Positions 23,416 through 31,408 of a DNA stretch of 31,408 nt are shown here, piece by piece. The notes below the pieces were generated by a model that saw only the letters and a list, made by a program, of their open reading frames with translations, was not told where the DNA came from and searched no databases. Position numbers and translations under genes: made by a program. The first letter of the stretch is position 1; each line of letters opens with the position of its first letter. Source of the stretch: Acanthaster planci (lineage: Eukaryota > Echinodermata > Asteroidea > Valvatida > Acanthasteridae); contig NW_019091474.1 of the NCBI RefSeq assembly GCF_001949145.1, forward strand, positions 168,188-199,595, written 5' to 3'.

Positions 23416-24429
23416 GAAAAATAGGAAAACAATTACTTTAAGAAATAAAAGGATGATAAATTAATAAGGATAACTGAATGAATGTCACCGCACTAGTACC
23501 CAAACCGCAGTATGGGGATATGTCTGCCCCGCTAACAGGGAGAATCTAACCCTGCTGGCATCGGTGATGTCTCAATCTTTCCTGGGGACAGACGCCTCTA
23601 ACCCTACCTACGATAAAAGAAAAGTAATTATACCACACACGGGTACACTACACAGATAAAATTAATAACATCACGAATCCTGCAGCGCAACATATCACCA
23701 AGGGTGGGTAGCATTTTACCGTTAAGGTAACTTAACAAAGGACCATTGCTTGATGACCTGAGATGATATCCAGACTCCTTCTTAACCCTGCGCGGCATTG
23801 TTTCCTCTGATTTCCTTTGTGCCGGTTAGACGCTCCTTTTTGGAGAGTGGTTTTACAACTGTGTGAATTGTATTTGTTTTGAGCCAAAAGCTGTTGTAAA
23901 TGGCTCAAAGTTGCTACATGGATGTCCTCCACACTCCCAAAGAAAAGAAATGGCATTGAATTTTTTTTTAGGTGCTGGGGGGTGGAGCGGGGTGCAACCG
24001 AAGATCTGGCTGGCTATGGGCAGAGCTGATTTGGTTAATGCATGTCTAGACATGTGTCTCTATGGTCAGCCCAAGCCACAAACATCAAAGGGGCCCCACC
24101 CCATTGAAATGGTCCTTGGAGGGCATTTCCATTGATAAGTGCAGGCCTGATGTAAACAATCACTTGGGACTCACATCTGGAAGATGTTTGTACACAGTTC
24201 AATGGGCTTTGCTCAGGGACCGGCTCGAATATTTCTTTTTTCATGGCTAAGAGGAAGCCCCTGTGTAACAGCGACTAAACTAGGCTTTTCAGCATGAACA
24301 GAGGTAGGATATTATGGAAGGTTTTGATAGTTGGCCGTATTTTTTTTATATCAAGTAATTAGCAAAACGGTACTCCAAAATGGAGCAGCTATTGCTGTAA
24401 GTAGGGTTAATGATGACAAGATTCATTAA

Positions 24430-24903
24430 TTATTTAGGAGCAAGACCATGGATGGTTGTGTATGTTAACAGGGTATTTTGAAGTTAATCCTGTACAAAAC
24501 AGATAACCAGTGCAGATAATACATTATTGGTGTTCTGTGCTGAAACTTGGGTGTATTTGTAAGAAGTCTAGCTGCAGCATTCTGGACTGTAATCTCTTAT
24601 CTGTGCTGCTGACAAACCATACAAAAGACTATCACAATAGTCCAGACGGCTGGTCACAAATGCGTGAATTAACACTGAAAGCGAATAGGGAGAGAGGAAT
24701 TTAACTGATGTGCCTAAGGTTGTGAAGGTGGACAAAAGCTGCACACAAGCCTTAGTGATGTGGGTGTCCATTGTCATTTCTGAATCAAACCATGATCCCA
24801 AATTCCTGACGCCCGTGGACGGAGGGAGTACAGATTTTGGTAAAAGTTTATTCACAAAAGGTTTATTGCCAACAGTGACTGGTGTACAAGATTGACCTGA
24901 CAT
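24430..24903 (-). pseudogene. Decayed LINE reverse transcriptase, C-terminal part
   Basis: Read on the minus strand, 24903-24568 is open and contains VRNLGSWFDSEMTMDTHITK and HAFVTSRLDYCDSLLYGL. These are the standard late reverse transcriptase and thumb motifs of CR1/L2/Jockey-group non-LTR retrotransposons. A frameshift near 24590 moves the homology to another frame, which continues with VQNAAARLLTNTPKF, a Trp-containing block and YRINFKI, then shifts again to LLTYTTIHGLAP before stop codons. The polymerase palm with the catalytic FADD box is absent. It is a dead, 5'-truncated fragment. Its upstream edge abuts the unrelated decayed ORF at 24940-25917. Confidence 0.8.
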
Positions 24904-24939
24904 GCCTCCTAAAAGAAGCCTGTGAAAGTTGTCTGCAGT

Positions 24940-25917
24940 TGGAAATTGTCTCTCCGCACAATCTTGACTGCTCGTTCCAGACAGATGGCTTCATTATCAA
25001 AATCTTCCCGGCAGTGCTTGTGCAAGGAGCTCCCAGGTCTCTGCCAAATGCTAAGACTACGTCATGTCCTTTGTGGGCTGTCCGATCTGGGAAGCGTGCA
25101 AGGATGCGATAATTAAGCTCAGTGCTGTGTGGACGGGTGTCGTGCTCAACATCAAGTTGCTAAAGATGCGCAGAATACAGTTTGAAAAGGTCTGCAAGCT
25201 TGAGGACTTGAGCTACATCTTCATCCATCCTTGCTTCATCGATGCATGTCAGCAACTCTGGGAGAGCAATGCTTTTACTGATGTTGTTAATTGTATTGGG
25301 ATTGCGTTTTCGGGCTTTCTCTGAGGCAGAGCTTTGTTGTGAAGTGATACTTAACATGAGAGTTGATACTTAGTGTCTTGTGCTATCAAGTCCCCATCAC
25401 TTAACTTTGCAAGAAGTCGCTGATCTTGAAGATCTATGGCACATTCTCCAATTTTCTTGTTGAGCCTGAAAGTGGCAGCTGCAAAGAGTGTGTCTTCGGT
25501 GTCGTCATCCACGCCAAAAAAAGACATCTTTTATCACTACTTTATGTTGTGCAGTTTGCAGGGTGACCTTCTTGGGAGCAGCTGAACTGGTTTTCTCGGA
25601 ATGTCTCCTTTCTGCCTGCTCTAGCTTCGTCTCGTTGAATCTTTGCTTCACAGGATTTGTGACACTTTGCTGAGGGTCCCAGCATGATAGTGGCTTCTAT
25701 GCCTTTGCTATCATCGAGGCGCCTAATGTCAACTGGCACGAGAATAGTCTGCAGCTCATTAAAGCGTATGACTTTTTTGACAAAGTAGAGTACCCTTGAT
25801 GACCAAGACTAACATCAGTTCATTTGCTTTAGCTGGGCACTGCAGTGTTACCGGAGTTGCTGCTTGGCAAAGACAGCACACTGTCCACTCAGTTATAGAT
25901 GGTGTCTCCAGAGAGGG
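24940..25917 (-). pseudogene. Decayed copy of a repeat-associated invertebrate ORF
   Basis: On the minus strand, pieces in different frames follow in order: EWTVCCLCQ and LQCPAK (about 25887-25815), VPVDIRRLDDSKGIEATIM then KCHKSC (about 25745-25640), IGECAIDLQDQRLLAKLSDG and AQDTKY (about 25460-25365), EARMDEDVAQVLKLADLFKL (about 25235-25175), and HSTELNYRILARFPD (about 25125-25080). From memory, this succession is typical of large multi-copy proteins annotated as uncharacterised in many marine invertebrate genomes, with Cys pairs at the start. I know no function for them; their copy number suggests a mobile element cargo or host gene family. This copy has in-frame stops (after KYQLSC and after KLYSAHL) and frameshifts, so it is a pseudogene. 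Its end meets a LINE fragment. Confidence 0.7.
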
Positions 25918-26639
25918 TCAAGCCTGCTGTGGATCGACAAACGTATACACCTTGTACATGGCTGCGTGTGACACCACCAATTAAGGACCAGCACCTGACG
26001 ACTCTATTCAGCAATAAACCTGTATGATGACTGGAGGGATTGTGCAAAGACACAGGGGATCATTCGGGTTATTTTACTGCATACTAAGGACCACTAGATG
26101 TCCTTACCAGTATCCTTTAACAGTCAAATGCATCGTCCATTCCTTCTACCTCACCTGTAAAAAACAAGGAGAATTGGTGCAGTCATTTCTAATCCACAAT
26201 CTTCATGTTGCCACATGATGTAACATCGCTTAATTAAGCAACTACCGATGCAATTTCGACATTGATGCTTCCTAAAATCTCTGCACAAAGTTGGTTATGA
26301 CGGTGACAGTAAATTATGACATTTTGCTGACTCATTTTGCTGAGGCCCAACATTACAATGTTTATGACAAGTGGTGAAGCGGGAAAGAATATACGCCCAG
26401 ATGAATACGTGTTGTCCAGGAATGTGAGATGTAATAAAGAATTGTAATAATAAGAGGTGCAGATAAATGAGAATAAATACAAATATTAAAACCGACTTTC
26501 AACTGTGGAAGTCTCCGCCTAAGTGAAGTCACCCGAAGTGAGATGCCCACACGCAACGCTCGTAAGTGCGTACAGTTGGTGTTAATATTTCACTTGGTAC
26601 ATGAGCACCTGTCGTCAATGCCGAGAAAAATGTGTTCAT

Positions 26640-26780
26640 CTTGTTTTTTTTTCTCACAAGGACGACTTGGCTGGCATACGCACTGGACGAATTGCGCATG
26701 ATATTCCGGTCCAGAAGATTTAGGAGCAAGTTTTTAACCTCAGCAATCTCCCACAGAATGATGCCCCAATGTGAGATATT
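26640..26780 (-). pseudogene. Ty3/gypsy-like reverse transcriptase scrap
   Basis: The minus-strand frame reads EVKNLLLNLLDRNIM, then RNSSSAYASQVVLVRKKNK. This matches the start of the reverse transcriptase domain of Ty3/gypsy retrotransposons, where an acidic helix is followed by a GIIRPSxSPYASPVVLVxKKDG-type strand. The expected next block (the arginine-rich YRxLN region) does not follow, and neither a protease nor long terminal repeats are seen. It is a short relic. The match covers about 35 residues, so the call is moderate. Confidence 0.5.
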
Positions 26781-26816
26781 CACGGCACAATCATCCATAA
26801 GATTAAACTCATGCAC

Positions 26817-27946
26817 AATTGACCATTATATCAATTATCACAAGCCTCGTTTATTCTTCGAGAGAACCTTAAGAGCAATCACCCAGAAACTCTTAAGCAT
26901 CAAATTCTTCCGCCTTCCGTTGGATCTGAAAGTATTGTACGCCTATCTGAATGTGCTATTATCTAATCAATTTCTGTACATGAAGTTGGGAAATAGTACA
27001 AAAGTGCCAAATGCAAGGGAGAACATTAAAATTATTCATCAAAAAATATAAAGGCAGCTTCTTTATGGGAAGAAGCTGTATTGTCTCATTCGCGGGTGGG
27101 ATACGTGTTTGTTCAGGAAAGAGTTAAAGGAGGAAACACGGACACCAGCACCTACCTTCTTGATTGTTTTTAATCACACGAGTTGAGTATTATCAGAAAA
27201 TACTCGCAGATCAAAATGCCTGGAACAATCCATGGAGAGATTCATGGAAAGATCCCCCAAATAAAAACTACACTCGTGGGATTAACGCTGTTACTAATGT
27301 AGTCTGCGCTACTACATGGGCTAGACGTGTGTTCCGCGTTGATTAAGCCACGTTGCACGAGTGGACGGGCAAGAAGCCGGTTTGAAAGAGCGCACTCTCT
27401 GGCTCAAAATCAAGAATTGCTTATTTTATTGTATCTGGTACATTTTTTCCCCGATATTGAATTTCTTTAACTTTTCTTCAATTCTTTTTGACTTTTCAAG
27501 AGTGAAAAATTGTCCGAAATCCAAAACTCTATCCAACGAAACACCTTAATTGGTACAAATTTACAGGGTTTTTTACTTAGAAAATCCTTTTCTTTCAAGT
27601 GTATCGCGATGTAAAAAAATTTGAAATTCATACTTTGGGTTTGGGTATAATTATCTTAGGAACGTTATAGAACAAAAAACAAGAAGTCTCAATTATTTGG
27701 ACCACTTCTCACCATTATCAGGAAATCACTGGTACTCAATGACAGTTGAGTCCGTGGATCAGAGTGTTTGTAAGCGGAATTATGTGGCTTTTCATTTTAT
27801 ACTGCAGCACTCTTACATTTCCAGCTCACCGAACGAACACGTATTAATTTTCTGTCGAGTGGTGCATCAAACCTGGAAAGGGGACTTTTTGAGCAGTTGA
27901 ATCTTTAAGAAGTTACCATGTTTAAGTATTTTAAGTCCTGTTGCAG
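26817..27946. other. Intergenic stretch upstream of the transporter gene
   Basis: I see nothing that can be called a gene. The 139-codon frame at 26632-27051 on the plus strand overlaps the reverse transcriptase relic on the other strand and has no recognisable domain. Upstream exons or the promoter of the transporter gene may lie here, since the exon at 27947 begins with a good acceptor (TCCTGTTGCAG). Confidence 0.4.
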
Positions 27947-30755
27947 AAATAAAAGAATTTCAACCTGGAAAATCCATGATGCGTGAAAAGTGCAGCACAC
28001 GATGTCTCCAAGGATTCTACATTGTCGTCTGCATGCATATCAGCATGATGCTTTTGTCAGGCTTCACCAAAGGTCTAGGGGTGATGTTAGCCACGCTGCG
28101 TGAGGAATTTATAGCTGACACCTGGATGATTGGCAGTTTAATTGCGGGAATGAATGCCGTGGCAGGTTTTGCAGGTAAGCTTTCGTTGAAAAAAAAAGTC
28201 AGGTTTCTGTTTCAAACATGTGACAGTGCTTTAACCCTGAAAGAGCCGAGGGGCAGAATCTGCCCCTCCTCAACCCTCCGCCCCTTCTAACCTTTCTAAT
28301 GACGCCACAGTGCTTTTTTTTCAGGATTTTTCGTGCACCCCGTTGAGTTTATTTTGACACCATTTATGTGAAAATCGAAGATACCATTTTTGTGCAGCGC
28401 CCACTTTCCAAGACTGGACAGCCAAATCGTACACTTTTTTTTCACTGCAGTGCCGAATACACGCGGGCTTGCACATGTGTAGCCTTGAACTGCGAGTGAC
28501 CGTAGCAACAAAACTGCATCACTGATTGAGTTAAAAATCCATGTATTTGTAATGATAAACAGAAGCTTTACTTGAATACTTAAGTTTGAAACAATCAAGC
28601 CTGGCGCAGCCAAGTTCTTGCGGGAGGGGGCGGAATCTGCCCCTCGGCCACGACATGGTCCAAAATAAAACCAGCTCTTTCAGGGTTATGAAACAACATT
28701 GGTTCTACAATCAATAGCATATTGTATGGTGAGGATTTGGGGGATCCAACATATTTTAAACATATATGTAAAAAATATTTATGGACTTTTTGTTTTGTGG
28801 AAAATACAAAATTTTCATGTAAGTGGTGTATCGATTGCTTTCGAAAAGAACTGTATCGTAAATAACTTTACAACAGCGAGTGCATTATATGTTAGAGGAA
28901 ATTTCCCAATTATCGGAAATAAGAACTTGATAAGTAGCACTCTTGTTCAATTTCACGTGAAGATCACACTTTGACATTCCATTAAACCCAGTTTCTATGT
29001 TTATGCTGTTAAATTGCTCTTGTTTTTATTATATTCCATCGACACAGGTCCCATCTCCGGGCCTCTACATGGTAGTTTTGGAACTCGTACTGTGGTGGTA
29101 ATAAGTGGGCTTCTCAGTGGAGCATCTGTGATACTCTCGTCCTTCTCGACCAGTGTTTTCCACGTCGCACTTACTTTATCCCTTTTGACAGGTATGCTTT
29201 ACTTTTTCTGTTAATGCAGAAAAGTTCAAATTCTTTTTCTTTCAGAACTTGGTTCGTTTTCCATTGTGATAATTCTTTCGGCCGCTTAGGATATGGGTAT
29301 CCATATCACGATCACGATTAATGTATGCAATTAACCGGCTTCTCGAAATTAAGCAGACGCCATATTATTCAGGTTGGAAGGTCGCAGGTGTTGCAATTAC
29401 TACTGCAAATAACGATTTATTGTAATATAGTACACATAAAGATGGTTGAAAACATTGTATGCATGTAATATGCCCTGCTTAAAACCTCTGCGGCAAAATT
29501 CTTGTGTCTCCATGAAATTGATTCAATACTTTGCTTTGTGTCCATTTGAACTGCAGGAGTTTAGTGAGTTCAGTTTTGCAGACTTTTATCGACTGTTCCT
29601 TGAAATGTCGTTATGATAATCTGAAGAAATCGTTCCCTTACTAAGACAAGAGTTCGACATGAACACAGATGTGGATTTTTCAATTTTCCCCAAAAAACTG
29701 TTTTTGAAGCAGACTCGGGTTTTAAAGGATTGAGGCAATTTATCAAATCCCCACTCAAATTAATCACTGATTAAACCTGTGTTAGCTGTAGGGGTGAGCA
29801 ACATTGTTGCACCAGCAGAAAAACAATAATATTTAAGAAATAAAAAGTATAAGCTTTTAAAACCCTAGTTTCCCAATATCCAGGCTTTCTTGCTTACTGT
29901 TTGCAGGGCCTGGTTTGTCTATTATCTCTATTTTGACCAGAGCAATGGCCGGACGCCATTTCACCACCGGCTATGCCATCGCTACTGGTATTGGGAGTTC
30001 GGGCCATGCAGTGGGCCTGGTGGTCGTTGGGCCCCTGACTCAAGTGCTTTTAGACACCTACGGCTGGCGAGGTGCCTTGCTACTGCTTGGGGCAATAAGC
30101 TTGCATCTTGGTGCATTTGGCTTCCTCCTACGATCAGCACCAGAGTCTACACAGAAAGAAAACGAATACCTACCACTTGTCTCCACTGAAGAGGAGGAGC
30201 CAGCTGCGGACCAATCCAGAATCCCCAATGGTGAGAAGAAATCACGATTCCACATCAAGAAGGACGCCATCATAGCGCGTTTGAACCTTCTCGGGTGGAC
30301 GATTTGCTGCTGCGCCAAGTTCTGGATTGCTTTCCCTGTTTTTGGATGTGATTACATTACGTGTGATCTTTGGCTGATGTACTTTGTTGTATACGCTGAG
30401 ACCAAAGGGTTTTCTGGATACGAGGCTGTGACGTTCACTCTAGCCGGAGGAATTGGAAATATAGTGTTCAAAATTGTCCTTGGACTGATTTTAGACCGAG
30501 GGCTACTAAATCTACGACTATCATTGTTTTCGACCATCATTGCTAGCTCCCTGGGTTTATTGACCCTTCCGTGGATTAACACATACTGGATGATGATGGT
30601 CAATGCCTTCCTCTTCCAAGGTCTCAGCGGAATGACAGCAACAATGAGTGACATTTACACCCGTGACCTGTTTGGAGCTGAAGATTTAGTTCCCGCTTTC
30701 AGCTGGATAGGTGTTTTTACGGCAGCTCTTGCGCTTGCTTTTGGATTTTTCCCAG
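27947..30755 (+). CDS. MFS monocarboxylate-transporter-like protein, 3' end missing
   Basis: The exons seen are 27947-28174 (first ATG at 27976), 29048-29191 and 29907-30755. The donors are GTAAGC, GTATGC and GTAAAC, the acceptors are CAG, and all junctions are phase 1. They encode 397 residues with eleven predicted membrane helices. TM1 and TM2 are in the first exon, TM3 and the start of TM4 in the second, and the rest in the third. A long polar loop after TM6 (about 190-225, rich in Glu, Ser and Lys) is typical of the SLC16 family, as are AMAGRHFTTGYAIATGIGSS and YGWRGALLLLGAI. The family carries monocarboxylates or related small acids across the plasma membrane. TM12 and the C-terminus must lie further right. 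The usual DGGWGW-type signature before TM1 is absent from the visible start. The frame is open back to the acceptor at 27946, so an upstream coding exon is possible. The substrate cannot be told. Confidence 0.8.
28231..28689. mobile_element. piggyBac-like MITE, 451 bp, in an intron
   Basis: The body (28235-28685) starts CCCTGAAAGAGC and ends GCTCTTTCAGGG, a perfect 12-bp terminal inverted repeat. It is flanked by TTAA on the left (28231-28234) and TTAT on the right (28686-28689), an almost intact TTAA duplication, the hallmark of piggyBac insertion. A second inverted pair lies inside: GCCGAGGGGCAGA at 28245-28257 and its exact complement at 28636-28648. The left copy is itself part of a 21-base palindrome (28248-28268). 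It has no coding capacity. It lies in the intron between the first two visible exons of the transporter gene. Confidence 0.8.
29295..29395 (+). pseudogene. 5S rRNA-like relic or 5S-derived SINE head
   Basis: Five pieces of animal 5S rRNA occur in the right order: CCATATCACG (29301-29310, against CCATACCACG), AACCGGCTTCTCG (29333-29345, against ACACCGGTTCTCG), GAAATTAAGCAG (29345-29356, against GAAGTTAAGCAG, the box A region), TTGGAAGG (29374-29381, against TTGGATGG, box C) and GGTGTTG (29387-29393, near the 3' end). The last three have nearly the natural spacing. There is an insertion after the first piece and a deletion of about ten bases after the second, so it is not a working 5S gene. It could be a pseudogene or the head of a SINE3-type retroposon. 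It lies in an intron of the transporter gene. Confidence 0.55.
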
Positions 30756-31408
30756 GTAAACCACGTTTGTACTTTAAAAATGCTTGTTAATTAAAATGGG
30801 TATACGGCCACTCTACAGATGGAGCGAATTAACCATTGTTCTCTGAAATTAGTCTTGCTGCAATGATTCTTTTTGTTAGAAACAATTTTTTTCTTCAACT
30901 TTGTGTTCTCTTTCAATATAAGAAAACTCATTTATATTTCTTTCATGCCTTAATACATTGAATATTGCAGTTTTGTGAAGAATTGCGATAACCTGTGCTC
31001 TCTAACGGTGTTGCTTTGAGGTCATCTGGGAAAGACATAGCTCGGTGCATAGGCTTTTCAGTTCAAATTGTAAACCCAAAATTTACTTACTACAAGACTT
31101 CTGAGAAAGGGTTTGATGCGTGCTTATTGCTATGCACATTAATAACAATGTGTCAGCAAAGAAGAGAAAAACCTGAGTCCAGTAAAATGTCCTAAAATGC
31201 AGGACGTTTTGTGTACAAATAATGTAACATTGTGGCTTCTTCCTGAAATGACGTCACAATTTTACTCATAAGTATGAAATGCTGGTTAGCATGAGAATAT
31301 TGAGAGGTACCATACCCTTTGAAATTGTTATACCAAAGTTGAAACTAAGGTTAGCTTGAACATAAAGGTGCATTGTAAAGGTTTGTATTAAACAAAAACC
31401 AATCGCAG
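30756..31408 (+). other. Intron of the transporter gene running off the window
   Basis: After the donor at 30756 no acceptor gives a continuation with a twelfth membrane helix. The acceptor before 30971 (AATATTGCAG) leads to a stop after two codons, which would end the protein without TM12. The sequence is therefore most likely the start of a long intron. Confidence 0.5.

Larger units (their letters stand above)
16437..24429. other. Long intergenic stretch without supportable genes
   Basis: I find no gene in these 8 kb. All open frames are short, lack recognisable domains and do not chain through splice sites. It holds the palindromic patch at 19299-19359, low-complexity A/C-rich sequence near 20320-20370 and 20520-20850, a TAA microsatellite at 23396-23415, one N at 19670, a 17-base direct repeat (TAAGTTGTAG units at 17294 and 17311), and two patches that are less AT-rich than their surroundings (about 18440-18680 and 21830-22520). 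These patches may be worn repeats or unrecognised exons. Confidence 0.5.

Noticed and set aside
26632-27051. 139-codon open frame on the plus strand
   Set aside because: It lies antisense to the gypsy-like relic, has no domain match and has biased composition; it is probably a chance frame.
1-31408. CRISPR arrays, operons or other prokaryotic features
   Set aside because: Split genes with GT-AG introns, gene sparsity and eukaryotic TEs show that this is animal nuclear DNA; no regular short repeat-spacer pattern is present.

Overview
This is a stretch of eukaryotic (metazoan) nuclear DNA. It is AT-rich and gene-sparse, its genes are split by GT-AG introns of a few hundred to almost two thousand bases, and it carries many decayed transposable elements. 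It has a 449-base assembly gap (12313-12761) and a single N at 19670. The TE relics, the scattered AGGCCTA words and the style of the monocarboxylate-transporter-like gene suggest a marine invertebrate, perhaps an echinoderm or another invertebrate deuterostome. The species cannot be fixed from the sequence alone.

Layout. 1-1160: about five diverged copies of a roughly 180-190 base tandem repeat. 1161-3540: no gene, but two inverted repeats. 3541-3853: a 299-bp non-autonomous element with hAT-like ends. 4027-6312, minus strand: a small four- or five-exon gene for an unrecognised protein with a lysine-rich basic stretch and an acidic C-terminal part. 6313-7729: the intergenic space of a head-to-head gene pair. 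7730-16436, plus strand: the main feature, a 12-exon gene for a predicted 911-residue protein related to the Tnp2 (Transposase_21) transposase of CACTA/En-Spm elements, with a DUF4218-like block. All 12 exons join in frame with no stop or frameshift, and the gap falls inside intron 5. 16437-24429: about 8 kb without a supportable gene. 24430-25917, minus strand: a decayed LINE reverse transcriptase C-terminus abutting a decayed copy of a repeat-associated invertebrate ORF. About 26640-26780, minus strand: a scrap of Ty3/gypsy-like reverse transcriptase. 27947-30755, plus strand: the first eleven membrane helices of an MFS monocarboxylate-transporter-like protein. Its introns hold a 451-bp piggyBac-like MITE and a 5S rRNA-like relic. 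Its last exon is not seen.

The most notable unit is the Tnp2-like gene with its divergently transcribed small neighbour. CACTA elements often encode a large transposase plus a smaller DNA-binding partner. The pair could therefore be an intact intron-rich CACTA element, or a transposase that has become a host gene next to an unrelated gene. I found no convincing CACTA-type terminal repeats, so this stays open. The transporter gene is an ordinary host gene and appears unrelated to the others.
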